Source: Bradyrhizobium huanghuaihaiense (GTDB lineage: Bacteria > Pseudomonadota > Alphaproteobacteria > Rhizobiales > Xanthobacteraceae). Taken from it: 64,000 nt of DNA. Where the stretch lies: the NCBI RefSeq assembly GCF_007830635.1, contig NZ_VLLA01000017.1, positions 124,001 through 188,000 of the forward strand. The letters run 5' to 3'. Each line of letters starts with the position of its first letter. Position 1 is the first letter of the stretch. Below, piece by piece: positions 17,239 through 26,542 of this stretch. Position numbers and translations under genes: made by a program. The notes beneath the pieces are model-generated. The model made no database searches. It was not told the origin of the DNA and was given only the letters and a program-made list of their open reading frames with translations.

Positions 17239-17940
17239 TCACCGCCCAAGTGCTTTATTGATGCCGGCCAGACCGATCCGCAGGAACGGGTCCGAATGGA
17301 TGTAGAAATACTTGACGCCCCGCTCGAGCCAGAACGGTAATTCGTTAGACGTCACGAGCGTCCCGGCGATCTTGCCCGCGGCGCGGATCTTCCTGACTGC
17401 AAGATCGACCCGCTCGGTGACGGCTTGCGGCCGTGGCTGTCCGAAGGGCGGCGCCGGCGGATAGCCCATGTTCTGCGAGAGGTCGCCGGGCCCGATGAAG
17501 AAAACATCGATGCCTTCGACTGCCAGCAGCGCGTCGATGTCGTCGATCGCGTTCGGCGTCTCGATCATGGAGATCACAAGCCGCTTCTCGTAGTCGGCGG
17601 GACAGGCGTAGCGCACCGCATCGACGATGGCCCGCGCCTGCTCTGCGGTATCGACCATCGGCACCATCAGGCCGTCGGCGCCGGCGTTGAGATAGCGGAT
17701 CAGGACGGGCCGCTCATGGGAATGTGGGCGGACGATCGCAGCGCCGCCGGCACCGCGGATGGCCTGCGCGGTCACGCGCAGGTCCTCGAAGCTCCAGGTC
17801 CCGTGCTCGCAATCGACGAAGATGGCGTCCGCGCCGAGCTCGACCAGCCGCACCGCCAGTCCCGATGAGGCATGGTGCGGCGTGAACATGGTGACCGCCT
17901 CGCCCTTGACAAGGCGCTCGCGCAACTTGGCTCCGTTCAT
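17239..17940 (-). CDS. HpcH/HpaI-family class II aldolase (2-keto-3-deoxy-glucarate / 4-hydroxy-2-oxoheptanedioate aldolase type)
   Basis: 233 residues. Conserved features are VELGADAIFVDCEHGTWSFEDL (metal-binding and base region), the Arg-containing IVRPHSHE, NAGADGLMVPMVDTAEQA, MIETPNAIDDID (metal ligand Glu) and FFIGPGDLSQNMGYP. These are the motifs of the Mg/Mn-dependent pyruvate aldolases. It is the last gene of the hydantoinase operon and lies 12 bp after the SDR gene. It would cleave a 4-hydroxy-2-oxo acid to pyruvate or oxaloacetate and an aldehyde. Confidence 0.88.
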   Translation of the reverse strand: MNGAKLRERLVKGEAVTMFTPHHASSGLAVRLVELGADAIFVDCEHGTWSFEDLRVTAQAIRGAGGAAIVRPHSHERPVLIRYLNAGADGLMVPMVDTAEQARAIVDAVRYACPADYEKRLVISMIETPNAIDDIDALLAVEGIDVFFIGPGDLSQNMGYPPAPPFGQPRPQAVTERVDLAVRKIRAAGKIAGTLVTSNELPFWLERGVKYFYIHSDPFLRIGLAGINKALGR

Positions 17941-17952
17941 GGGAGATCCTCT

Positions 17953-18756
17953 CTAGCTCTTCGGCTTGTCGGCAAGACCGGCAGGCGCGCCGACCCAGCG
18001 GGCCGTCTCGATGTCCGCGGACGTATCGCGCATAAAGGTCGGGCAGATGTGCAGCTCGGGAATCATGGCGCCCTTCTGCAGGCTCGCGCAAAGCAGCACC
18101 GCGCGTGCAACGTCGTGCGGATTGAGCATCACGGCGCGTTCGCTGTCCAATGGCGGGCGGGCGCGATTGTCCATGATCGGCGTGTCCGTCTCGCCCGGCA
18201 GGATCGTCGTCGCGCGGATGCCCTGATTGCGGAACGTGTTGTGCAGGAAGGTCATGAAGTTCTTCACCCCGGCCTTGGCTGCGCCGTAGGCGGCACCGCC
18301 GAGCAGGTTCGGATTGACGACCGCGAGCGAGGAGACCGTGATGATCGTGCCGTCCTTCCTGGCAAGCATGCCGTCCAGCACGGCCTGGGTCAGATTGAAT
18401 ACCGCCGTGAGATTGACGTTGACCGTGGCGTTCCACTCGGTCTCGCTGATGAACCGCGCGTTCAGCACCTTGCTGGCGCTGCCGGCATTGTTGACGAGGA
18501 TGTCGATCGATCCGACGTTACCTTTGACCCAGGCAACTGTCTCAATGATCGCCTCGCGCGAGGCAACGTCGAGCGCGTGTGCGACGGCTTTGCCACCCGC
18601 TTTCTCGATCGCGGACACGACCTGCTGAAGCGGCGCGATCCGCCGCCCGGTCAGAACAACGGTTGCACCTTCCTGGGCGAGCAGGATCGCGGTCTCACGC
18701 CCGATCCCCGTGCCAGCCCCCGTGACGAGCGCAATCTTTCCGTCGAGCAGCCCCAT
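17953..18756 (-). CDS. Short-chain dehydrogenase/reductase (SDR)
   Basis: 267 residues, a classical SDR. The cofactor motif TGAGTGIGRE is at about residues 12-21, NNAG at about 90, and the catalytic Ser/Tyr/Lys in VSSLAVV and AYGAAKAG. The Arg in VLTGRRIAPLQQ after strand 2 favours NADP. The gene starts 7 bp after hyuB and belongs to the hyuA-hyuB-SDR-aldolase operon. The substrate is unknown; oxidation of a hydroxy acid to the aldolase substrate would fit the order of genes. Confidence 0.9.
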   Translation of the reverse strand: MGLLDGKIALVTGAGTGIGRETAILLAQEGATVVLTGRRIAPLQQVVSAIEKAGGKAVAHALDVASREAIIETVAWVKGNVGSIDILVNNAGSASKVLNARFISETEWNATVNVNLTAVFNLTQAVLDGMLARKDGTIITVSSLAVVNPNLLGGAAYGAAKAGVKNFMTFLHNTFRNQGIRATTILPGETDTPIMDNRARPPLDSERAVMLNPHDVARAVLLCASLQKGAMIPELHICPTFMRDTSADIETARWVGAPAGLADKPKS

Positions 18757-18763
18757 GATTCAC

Positions 18764-20446
18764 CTATTCGGCGGCAGTCGCCGCCAGGCTTGAGCGTTGA
18801 TATCCGTAGAACTGCCGGGCAGCCTGCGGCGTAATCAACCCCTCCGCAAGATCGAGCTCAATCGATGCAGCCGAGCGTTCGGACGTCTTGCCCCAGCCAC
18901 CACCACCGGGCGTCTCGACTTCCAGGCGGTCTCCGGTCTTCAAGACGACCTTGCCCTTCGGAAATTGCGGTTCGCCGTTCTTATACACCTTGCCGGCGCT
19001 GCCGGACTGACCACCGACCACACCGAAGCAGGGATGACGCACCCGTTCGGAGGCAAGATAGATATTCATCGGATTGCGGCCGAGATTGCGCAGCACCACG
19101 TGCTGGCCGAGACCGCCCCGGCTCTTGCCGGCGCCGCCGGAGTCCGGAATCAGCTCCTTGCATTCGACCAGCGCCGGCACGGCTATCTCGAACATCTCGA
19201 TGGCGGTGACCCTGCAATTGGACGGGAAGCTCAGCGTGTCGAGGCCGTCGAACTCAGCGCGCGCGCCCTGCCCGCCGTGGAAATTCTGCACGGAACCATA
19301 TTGCGAGCCATCGTCGCGCCGACCGACGCAATTGGCGGCCCAGATCGGCGCGCCGCCACTGTCGCCCATGACCTTGTCGGGCACCACGCTCTCCAGCGCC
19401 TTGAAGATCAGCGAGGGAATGACGTGCCCGATCAGGTTTCGCGAATTGCCCGCCGTCCATTGCTGGGGATTGAGGATGGAGCCGAGCGGCGCCTCGTCGG
19501 TGATCGGGGTGATGCAACCCTCGTTGTTCGGTGTATCCGGATCGAGCAGGCACTTCAGCGCATAGACCGAATGGGCGTAGCGGTAATTGGTGCGGCAATT
19601 GATCGAGTGAAGGATCTGGTCCGATGTCCCGGCGTAGTCGACGTGGATGGAATCGTCGCGCACAATGACGGATGCCTTGAGTCTCACGTCGGTGTCATAG
19701 CCGTCGAGCAGGACCTCGGCAGAATAGGTGCCGTTCGGCCACTGCCGAATGGCCTTTCGCGTCTGGGCCTCGGAGCGCGTATGGATGGCGTCCGCGAGTT
19801 CGTCGATGCTGTCGAGATCATACTCATCGAGGAATTTCAGGAGCTCACGCCCCATGACGTTGTTGGCCGCGACCATGGATTCGAGATCGCCCATCACCTC
19901 GGTCGGGAGGCGAACGGAGGCAGCGATGATGTCGAGCACATCCTGGTTGGGAACGCCCGCCTTGTGCAGCTTCACGATCGGAAAGCGAATGCCCTCTTCG
20001 AAGATGTCGCTGGCTTCCGAATGCAGGGGAGCGCCGCCGATGTCAGGCAGATGCGCGATCGAGCCGGCATAGGCCACGACCTTGCCGTTCTTGAAGATCG
20101 GCGTGATCATCGTCACGTCGGGAAGATGGCCGGTGCCGATCTCCGGATCGTTGGTGGCAAGGACGTCGCCCTCCTGCAACGTCTCCGCGGGAAACTTCGG
20201 CAGGAAGTATTTCTGCGCTGCGACCGGCAGCGAGGTGATGAATACCGGAATCGACCACGTACACTGCGCGAGCGCGCGGCCTCGGCTATCCAGCAGCACG
20301 GTCACATAGTCGTGGTTCTCGCGCACGATCGGCGAGAACGCGGTCCGGCCGAGCACGATGTCGGCCTGGTCGGCGATGAAGATCAACCTGTTCCACATCA
20401 CCTGGAGGTTGATCGGGTCGTTGAAATCGGCAGCGTTCACGGACAT
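18764..20446 (-). CDS. hyuB: Hydantoinase B / oxoprolinase family protein
   Basis: 560 residues, the typical HyuB size. The N-terminus reads DPINLQVMWNRLIFIADQADIVLGRTAFSPIVRENHDYVTVLLD, which is diagnostic of the family. GTGHLPDVTMITPIF and the C-terminal TPGGGGWG are also family motifs. HyuB acts with HyuA in ATP-dependent opening of hydantoins, 5-oxoproline or related cyclic amides, and relatives act in acetone or acetophenone carboxylation. Adjacent to HyuA at 13 bp. The ring substrate cannot be assigned. Confidence 0.92.
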   Translation of the reverse strand: MSVNAADFNDPINLQVMWNRLIFIADQADIVLGRTAFSPIVRENHDYVTVLLDSRGRALAQCTWSIPVFITSLPVAAQKYFLPKFPAETLQEGDVLATNDPEIGTGHLPDVTMITPIFKNGKVVAYAGSIAHLPDIGGAPLHSEASDIFEEGIRFPIVKLHKAGVPNQDVLDIIAASVRLPTEVMGDLESMVAANNVMGRELLKFLDEYDLDSIDELADAIHTRSEAQTRKAIRQWPNGTYSAEVLLDGYDTDVRLKASVIVRDDSIHVDYAGTSDQILHSINCRTNYRYAHSVYALKCLLDPDTPNNEGCITPITDEAPLGSILNPQQWTAGNSRNLIGHVIPSLIFKALESVVPDKVMGDSGGAPIWAANCVGRRDDGSQYGSVQNFHGGQGARAEFDGLDTLSFPSNCRVTAIEMFEIAVPALVECKELIPDSGGAGKSRGGLGQHVVLRNLGRNPMNIYLASERVRHPCFGVVGGQSGSAGKVYKNGEPQFPKGKVVLKTGDRLEVETPGGGGWGKTSERSAASIELDLAEGLITPQAARQFYGYQRSSLAATAAE

Positions 20447-20459
20447 GGATACGTGGTCC

Positions 20460-22526
20460 TCAGGCGATATTGATCACGAGATTGCCGTTGATATCGACGT
20501 GAGCGGTGCCGCTCGGTCCGACCACCGCAGTGGACTCGCGCTGCTCGACGATGGCCGGCCCCCTGATCTCCTCATCCACTGGCAATTTGTAGTGATCGTA
20601 CACCGGCGTTTCGACGAAGTCGCCGCGCTCGCTGAAATAGACCAGGCGGGTCCCCTTCTTCGCCTGCGCGGCATGGCGTGTATGCGGTCGGGTCACCTGA
20701 TCCTTCTGTCCGCCAGCGCGCAGGCGCCAGGTGATCACCTCGACCGACGAGCCTGCCACGGTCCGACCGAACAGCTCGCGGTAGAGCTTGAAAAAATTGG
20801 CGAGCAGCTGTTCGTGGAACTGCTTGGGCGGCAAGCTGCGCTTCGGCAGGGCGACGGTAATCTCGTGGCCCTGGCCGACGTGACGCATGTCGACGGTGTA
20901 AGTGTTGGTGATGGTCTCCGGTGCGACGCCCGCGGCACGGACGACCTCAGCGCCCTGGGCAGCGAGATCTCCCAGTAGGCGATCCATCGCGGCGAAATCC
21001 CAATTGTCGACCTGCATCGGAAAGCTCGCCGACAGATCGACGGCGACCGGCGCGATCAGCAGGCCGATCGCCGAGGTGACACCGGCGCCGGTCGGGCAGA
21101 TGATGCGCTTGATACCGAGCTTGCGCGCGATGCCATAGGCGTGCACGGGCCCGGCGCCGCCAAACGCGACCATCGGCAGGCTGCGCGGATCGACGCCGAG
21201 ATCGGTCGCGTGCACGGCCGCGGCCTTGCTCATGGATTCGTTCACGAGATCGTGGATGCCGAAAGCGCAGCGGGGAACGCTGACGTCGAGCGAGGATGCA
21301 AGCTTCGTCATCGCCGCGAGCGCGGCATCCTTCGAGACCTTGAACGAGCCGCCGACGAAGGATTCAGTGCCCATGTAGCCGAGCAGGATATCGGCGTCGG
21401 TGACGGTCGGCTCAGTGCCACCGCGCTGATACGCCGCCGGTCCCGGAATCGCCCCTGCCGAGCGCGGCCCGACATCCAACAGCCCGAGCGGGTTCTTTGC
21501 CGCGATCGAGCCGCCGCCGGCGCCGATCTCGATCATGCGGATCGACTGGATCTTGAGCGGGAAGCCCGAGCCCTTACGGAAGCGGTGATAGTGCGCGACT
21601 TCGAGATCGGTGCCGACCGTCGGTTCACCGTTCGGGATCAGGCACAGCTTTGCCGTGGTGCCCCCCATGTCGAAGGACAGCACGCTGCCCTCTCCGGCGA
21701 TGCGACCGAACTCGGCGGCGGCAACCGCGCCTGCGGCTGGCCCCGACTCGATCAGGCGAACCGGCAACTCGGCAGCGCGGCTGCTCGGCACGAGTCCGCC
21801 CGAGGACGTCATCCAGAGCACCTGGCGATCGATGCCCTTGACGGCGAATTCGCGCTCGAGGTGAGCGACGTGTCCCGACATCTGCGGCCGGGTATAGGCG
21901 TTGACGACAGTGGTCGAGGCGCGATCGAACTCGCGCACTTCCGGGCAGACCTCGGAGGACAGCGAGACGAAGATATCAGGATCCTCCTCGCGCAGCAGCG
22001 CTGCGATGCGCTGCTCGTGGGTCGGATATTTGTAGGCGTGCAGCAGGCAGACGGCGACGGATTTGATGCCCTCCTCGCGCAGGCGGCCGGCGATCCCACG
22101 GACCGTCTCCTCCTCCAGCGCCGTGATGACCTCGCCATCGGCGGAGATGCGCTCGACCGCGCCAAAACTGTTCGCGCGCGTGACCAGTGGATCGGGATAC
22201 TTCAAATTCAAGTCGTAGAGATCGTAGCGCCCCTCGTTGCGGATACGCAGCATGTCCTGGAAGCCGGCGGTCGAGATGAAGCCGGTCTTGACGCCTTTTC
22301 GCTCCAGCACGGCATTGGTGACCACGGTGGTCGCGCCGAGCACCTGTAGTTTGTCGAGATCGACGACATCACCAAACTGCTCGAGCAGTTCGGATACGCC
22401 GCGGACCACGGCTTCGGCGGGATTGTTGGGCGTGCTCAGCACCTTGTGGAGATGCAATTCACCGTTGTCGTCGAGCAGCGCGAAATCGGTAAAGGTTCCC
22501 CCGGTGTCAAATGCGAGCTTGGCCAT
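20460..22526 (-). CDS. hyuA: Hydantoinase A / oxoprolinase family ATP-dependent subunit
   Basis: 688 residues. The actin-like ATPase phosphate loops are FDTGGTFTDFALLDD at the N-terminus and SFDMGGTTAKLCLI in the middle. FGGAGPVHAYGIARKLGIKRIICPTGAGVTSAIGLL is the family's C-terminal signature. With HyuB it would hydrolyse a cyclic amide at the cost of ATP. It is the first gene of a four-gene minus-strand operon, and an ATA-N9-TAT palindrome (22681-22705) lies about 155 bp upstream of its ATG. Confidence 0.93.
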   Translation of the reverse strand: MAKLAFDTGGTFTDFALLDDNGELHLHKVLSTPNNPAEAVVRGVSELLEQFGDVVDLDKLQVLGATTVVTNAVLERKGVKTGFISTAGFQDMLRIRNEGRYDLYDLNLKYPDPLVTRANSFGAVERISADGEVITALEEETVRGIAGRLREEGIKSVAVCLLHAYKYPTHEQRIAALLREEDPDIFVSLSSEVCPEVREFDRASTTVVNAYTRPQMSGHVAHLEREFAVKGIDRQVLWMTSSGGLVPSSRAAELPVRLIESGPAAGAVAAAEFGRIAGEGSVLSFDMGGTTAKLCLIPNGEPTVGTDLEVAHYHRFRKGSGFPLKIQSIRMIEIGAGGGSIAAKNPLGLLDVGPRSAGAIPGPAAYQRGGTEPTVTDADILLGYMGTESFVGGSFKVSKDAALAAMTKLASSLDVSVPRCAFGIHDLVNESMSKAAAVHATDLGVDPRSLPMVAFGGAGPVHAYGIARKLGIKRIICPTGAGVTSAIGLLIAPVAVDLSASFPMQVDNWDFAAMDRLLGDLAAQGAEVVRAAGVAPETITNTYTVDMRHVGQGHEITVALPKRSLPPKQFHEQLLANFFKLYRELFGRTVAGSSVEVITWRLRAGGQKDQVTRPHTRHAAQAKKGTRLVYFSERGDFVETPVYDHYKLPVDEEIRGPAIVEQRESTAVVGPSGTAHVDINGNLVINIA

Positions 22527-22677
22527 CTTTTTCCTCGAAGCGATCGCCGTGCAGGATGACGAAGGATTCTCGAGCTGCCTGCTGAACCGTGCGATCGAGC
22601 TTCAAATCGGGAACGCCGGGTTCGACGATGTCTTCGACGGTAGGAAATGCACCTGCCGCTGGCCAACACAACTCCGG

Positions 22678-22705
22678 TCTGCCGCCATAGGTTTTGCTTA
22701 TGGCG
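22678..22705. promoter_or_regulatory. LysR/Nac-type operator upstream of hyuA (copy 1)
   Basis: Palindrome CGCCATA-N9-TATGGCG at 22683-22705, which contains ATA-N9-TAT and the general LysR motif T-N11-A. It lies about 155 bp before the hyuA start and directly after the end of the Nac-like LysR gene. A second copy before the livK-type gene at 29789-29817 shares TCTGCCGCCATAG, then six different bases, then CTTATGGCG. ATA-N9-TAT is the Nac consensus known in enterobacteria; binding here is inferred. Confidence 0.7.
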
Positions 22706-22720
22706 TGCGGCGATCGGCGT

Positions 22721-23659
22721 CTAAACGGCTCGGATGCCTTGCGGATGGCCGCGCATCAGCTTCTCCACGACCGTGAGGAGTACCGATCGGGTCGCCAGTG
22801 CAGGCTCCGAGAGCGGCAGATGATCCGACACGCACAGCGAAACGGTCGCTTCGATTGCGGGACGAATGAGCCGCCGGACCTCGACGCCCTCGAAGCTGGA
22901 TGCACTTGCCGCCACCGAAGCCGGCAGGATGGTCGAGCCGAGCCCTTCCGTGACCGCCGCTCCAAGCGCCGAGACGGATTCGATCTCCGAGACGACGTTC
23001 GGCGTCACCCGCGCTCGCGCCAGTGATTCATCGATCAGGCGCCGCAGGAAATGGCCCTGGCTCGGCAGCAGCAGCTTGACGTCGGCGAGCGCCGACAGCG
23101 GCAGCGGCTCATCCCCCTGCTTCTTTCCCGCCTGCTCGGCCCGGGAGACCAGATACAGTTCCTCCCGGAACAACGGCTGGAGCTTGACGCCCTTGATGGG
23201 GCCGGAGCCATAGATCATGGCCATGTCCATCTTGCCGGTCATGATGAGTTCGCTCAGCACATGACCGAAACTGTCGTTGATATGGACGATGATCTGGGGA
23301 TGCAGCGTAGACATCTCCTTCAGGATCGGCAGCGACAACGTGCTCGATGCCGAATAGGTCGCCAGCCCGATCGACACGCGGCCAGCCAGCGCCTTGGTCG
23401 ATTGATCGATATCGATCTGCGCCTGCTCGATCTGCTTCAGCAGCAGTTGGGCATGCCGGTAGAGGATGAGCCCTGCTTCGGTGGGGACGATGCCGTGATT
23501 GCTGCGCAGAAGCAGCTTGTGCTTGAAATGACTTTCGAGCGCAGCGATCTGCTGCGACAGCGCGGGCTGCGCCGTCCGCAACAGGCCAGCGGCGCGCGAG
23601 ACGCTGCCGGCGTCGACGACTTTGACAAAGCTCTTCAGCTTTCTGAAATCGACGCTCAT
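22721..23659 (-). CDS. LysR-family transcriptional regulator, Nac/Cbl-like
   Basis: 312 residues when started at the ATG at 23659 (MSVDFRKLKSF); an in-frame start 10 codons earlier is less likely since LysR proteins usually begin right before the helix-turn-helix. The DNA-binding region LKSFVKVVDAGSVSRAAGLLRTAQPALSQQIAALE resembles Nac (nitrogen assimilation control) in length and sequence. The effector domain follows from about residue 90. It sits between two minus-strand operons, hyuAB and the second Liv-type importer, each preceded by a matching ATA-N9-TAT palindrome, so it probably controls both. Confidence 0.9.
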   Translation of the reverse strand: MSVDFRKLKSFVKVVDAGSVSRAAGLLRTAQPALSQQIAALESHFKHKLLLRSNHGIVPTEAGLILYRHAQLLLKQIEQAQIDIDQSTKALAGRVSIGLATYSASSTLSLPILKEMSTLHPQIIVHINDSFGHVLSELIMTGKMDMAMIYGSGPIKGVKLQPLFREELYLVSRAEQAGKKQGDEPLPLSALADVKLLLPSQGHFLRRLIDESLARARVTPNVVSEIESVSALGAAVTEGLGSTILPASVAASASSFEGVEVRRLIRPAIEATVSLCVSDHLPLSEPALATRSVLLTVVEKLMRGHPQGIRAV

Positions 23660-23769
23660 CTCAGTCGAATGCCAGCCCTGAAAACACAATCTAGATTAGC
23701 ACTATCCTTTATCTAGCACATTGATTTCAATGAGATTCTTGCTCAAGCAGGCGGTTTTCGGGTGCCACT

Positions 23770-24978
23770 TCAGCGCAGTGCCTTGCAGGCCTTCTCGATA
23801 CGGTCGCAGGCTTCCCTGATCGCTTCCATCGAGGTCGCGATCGACAGGCGGAAATACGGTGAGAGCCCGTAAGCCGCGCCGTGGACGGCCGCCACGCCGA
23901 CGCCATCCAGGAGATAGAGCACGAAATCGAGATCGTTCTCGATGACCTTGCCATCCGGCGTGGTCTTGCCGATGACACCGGCGCAGCCGGGGTAGAGATA
24001 GAACGCCCCGTCCGGCGCCAGACATGACAGACCCGGAATCGCATTCAGCCGCGCGCAGGCATAGTCGCGCCGCTCCTTGTAGAGCTTGACGCTGTCCCGC
24101 ACGAAAGACTGGTCGCTCGCGAGCGCATGGGCGGCCGCAGCCTGGCTGATCGACGAGGGACATGACGACATCTGCGATTGCAGCTTGTTGATGGCGGCGA
24201 TCAGCGGCGCGGGACCCGCCGCGTAGCCAATCCGCCATCCGGTCATGGCGTAGGTCTTGGACACGCCATTGGTGAGCAGAATGCGCTCCCTCAGCGCGGG
24301 CACGGCAGCCGCCAGCGTGGTCGCCGGCTCGTCGCGATACCAGATCTGGTCATAGATGTCGTCGGACAGCACCAGCACGTTCGGATGGCGGAGCAGGACC
24401 TCGCCGAGCGCCTGAAGGTCCGCTCGAGAATACGCCGCGCCTGTCGGGTTCGAGGGCGCATTGAGGATCAGCCAGCGCGTCCTTGGAGTGATGGCAGCCT
24501 CGAGGGCATCCGCAGTCAGTTTGAATCCCTGGTTTTCCGAGCAGCGCACGATGACCGGTTTGCCGTCGTTGGCGATCACCATGTCGGGATAGGAGACCCA
24601 ATAGGGTGCGGGGATGATGACCTCCGCCCCCTCCTCCACGCTCGCCATCAGCGCCAGGAACAGGATCTGCTTGGCGCCGCCACCGACGCAGATCTCGTTG
24701 TCGGCATATTCGAGGCCGAGGCGGCGCTTGTAGTCGGCTATGATCCCCTTCCGCAGGGCGAGGGTACCGTTGACCGCGGTGTATTTCGTCTCGCCACGAT
24801 CGATCGCCTCATGCGCGGCCGTCTTGACGTGATCGGGCGTGTCGAAATCCGGCTCGCCGATCGCCATGTCGATGATGTCGCGACCCGCCGCCTTCAGTTC
24901 GCGAACGCGAGCGGACGCCGCCGTGGTCGGAGAGATCTTGATGCGCGAGACGCGCGCAGCCGGCACGAAAATCGTCAC
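23770..24978 (-). CDS. Class I/II pyridoxal-phosphate aminotransferase (aspartate aminotransferase type)
   Basis: 402 residues. The PLP lysine is in NGVSKTYAMTGWRIGY; other fixed motifs are IGEPDFDTPDHV, YTAVNGTLALRKGI, LNAPSNPTGAAYS (Asn that binds PLP), SDDIYDQIWY and the C-terminal FRLSIATSMEAI with the substrate carboxylate Arg. Length and order match the aspartate/prephenate aminotransferase I-gamma group common in alphaproteobacteria. It follows the LivF-type gene by 60 bp in the same direction, so it may deaminate the imported compound. Confidence 0.9.
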   Translation of the reverse strand: MTIFVPAARVSRIKISPTTAASARVRELKAAGRDIIDMAIGEPDFDTPDHVKTAAHEAIDRGETKYTAVNGTLALRKGIIADYKRRLGLEYADNEICVGGGAKQILFLALMASVEEGAEVIIPAPYWVSYPDMVIANDGKPVIVRCSENQGFKLTADALEAAITPRTRWLILNAPSNPTGAAYSRADLQALGEVLLRHPNVLVLSDDIYDQIWYRDEPATTLAAAVPALRERILLTNGVSKTYAMTGWRIGYAAGPAPLIAAINKLQSQMSSCPSSISQAAAAHALASDQSFVRDSVKLYKERRDYACARLNAIPGLSCLAPDGAFYLYPGCAGVIGKTTPDGKVIENDLDFVLYLLDGVGVAAVHGAAYGLSPYFRLSIATSMEAIREACDRIEKACKALR

Positions 24979-25038
24979 TTTGGTCGTCCTTCAGGTTTCG
25001 AATATGTGGGTGCTCGTCCGCGGCGAACGCCGTGATTG

Positions 25039-25779
25039 CTAGTGCTCGACCTCGGTTTCGCCGCGCATGCGGCCCGTGAGGAACAATTCGCCGAGCTCGT
25101 CGTGGGTGATATCGGCAGGCCTGCCGTCCCAGATCACCTTGCCGAGGCGCAGGATCACCGCGCGCTGGGCGACCTCCATGGCCTTCTTGGTGTTCTGCTC
25201 GACCAGCAAGATGGTTTGACCGGTCGCGTTGATGCGGAGCAGCTCGTCGAAGACGATGCCGATTGCGCTTGGCGACAGGCCCACGGACGGCTCGTCGACC
25301 AGAAGGATCTTCGGCCGCTGCAGGACGGCCATGGCCACTTCCAGTAATTGCTGCTCGCCACCGGACATGTTTCCAGCCAAGGTATTGCGACGCGTCTTCA
25401 GGATCGGGAAGAGATCGTAGACATAGTCCCGCTCCGCTTTCACTTGACTGTCGCGCAGCGTATAGGCCGCCATCTGCAGATTTTCATCGACCGTCATCAC
25501 CGGGAAATTGCAGCGTCCCTGCGGCACCCAGGAGATGCCTTCTGCAAGGATCGCGCGCGACTTCAGGGCCGTGATATCCTTGCCCTGCCAGCTGATGTTG
25601 CCGCCCTTGATGGTTGTCATCCCATAGAGCGTCTTCAGCAGCGTCGACTTGCCCGCGCCGTTCGGTCCCATCAGCGCGACGAACTGTCCCTGCGGGACGT
25701 CGAGATCGACGCCGTTGAGAATGTCGAGCGAGCCGTAGCCGGCGCGCAATCCCTTGATCGAGAGAGAGGGTTCAGCCAC
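25039..25779 (-). CDS. ABC transporter ATP-binding protein, LivF type (system 2)
   Basis: 246 residues from the GTG at 25779, which has GGGAGG upstream at the right distance and overlaps the LivG-type stop; the longer reading frame lies inside that gene. Walker A GPNGAGKS, signature MSGGEQQLLEVAMAV, Walker B LLVDEPSVGLSP, and ILLVEQNTKKA identify a LivF subunit. It belongs to the operon livK-H-M-G-F type plus aminotransferase (29652-23770). Confidence 0.9.
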   Translation of the reverse strand: MAEPSLSIKGLRAGYGSLDILNGVDLDVPQGQFVALMGPNGAGKSTLLKTLYGMTTIKGGNISWQGKDITALKSRAILAEGISWVPQGRCNFPVMTVDENLQMAAYTLRDSQVKAERDYVYDLFPILKTRRNTLAGNMSGGEQQLLEVAMAVLQRPKILLVDEPSVGLSPSAIGIVFDELLRINATGQTILLVEQNTKKAMEVAQRAVILRLGKVIWDGRPADITHDELGELFLTGRMRGETEVEH

Positions 25780-26542
25780 CGAGATAGGCCTCCCGCACTG
25801 CCTGGTTCTGGACGATATCGTCGGGCGTGCCCTCAGCAAGCTTGCGGCCCTGGTCGAGCACGACCACGCGCCTGCAGAGGCTCGTCACCACATCGATGTT
25901 GTGCTCGATGATGAGGAAACTGACGCCGAAGGAGGTGTTGGCGAGGCGGATGCTCTCGACCACCCGCTCGATCAGCTTGGGATTGATGCCGGCCATCGGC
26001 TCGTCGAGCAGAATGAGCTTCGGCTCCGGCATCAGCATCGAGGCGAACTGGATCAGCTTCTGCTGGCCGCCGGACAGCTTGCCCGCCGGCTGGAAGCGCA
26101 CGTCCCATAGGCCGGCGATCTTGATCAGCTCGCGCGCTCGCTCTCGCAGCGCCGCGACGCGATTGCGCGCCGCCGATCCAATCCCGAACGTCGACCAGAT
26201 GCCCGGAAAGGTGAACATCTGGCCGGCGATGACGAGGTTCTCCTCGATATCGAGCGCGGAGAACACCACGGTCTTCTGGAATGACCTCAGCATGCGGCCC
26301 TCACGGGCGATGTCGTTCAGCGACCAGCCGGTGATGTCCTGACCGTCGAGCTTCACAGCGCCGGCGCTGGGCTTCGCAAGCCCCGTCACGCAATCGAAAA
26401 AGGTCGACTTGCCCGAACCATTTGGGCCGATGAGCCCGCAGATCTCGCCGCGGTCCACCTGCAGATCGACGCCGTCGACGGCGCGCACGGCACCATAGGA
26501 CTTGCAGAGGCCGGAGATGTCGAGGATCGGAAGGCCGGTCAT
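25772..26542 (-). CDS. ABC transporter ATP-binding protein, LivG type (system 2)
   Basis: 256 residues from the ATG at 26542, overlapping the LivM stop. Walker A GPNGSGKSTFFDC, signature LSGGQQKLIQFASML, Walker B LILLDEPMAGINP and the switch SFLIIEHNIDVV. Unlike the LivG of system 1, it has a regular LSGGQ signature. It pairs with the adjacent LivF-type ATPase. Confidence 0.92.
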   Translation of the reverse strand: MTGLPILDISGLCKSYGAVRAVDGVDLQVDRGEICGLIGPNGSGKSTFFDCVTGLAKPSAGAVKLDGQDITGWSLNDIAREGRMLRSFQKTVVFSALDIEENLVIAGQMFTFPGIWSTFGIGSAARNRVAALRERARELIKIAGLWDVRFQPAGKLSGGQQKLIQFASMLMPEPKLILLDEPMAGINPKLIERVVESIRLANTSFGVSFLIIEHNIDVVTSLCRRVVVLDQGRKLAEGTPDDIVQNQAVREAYLGG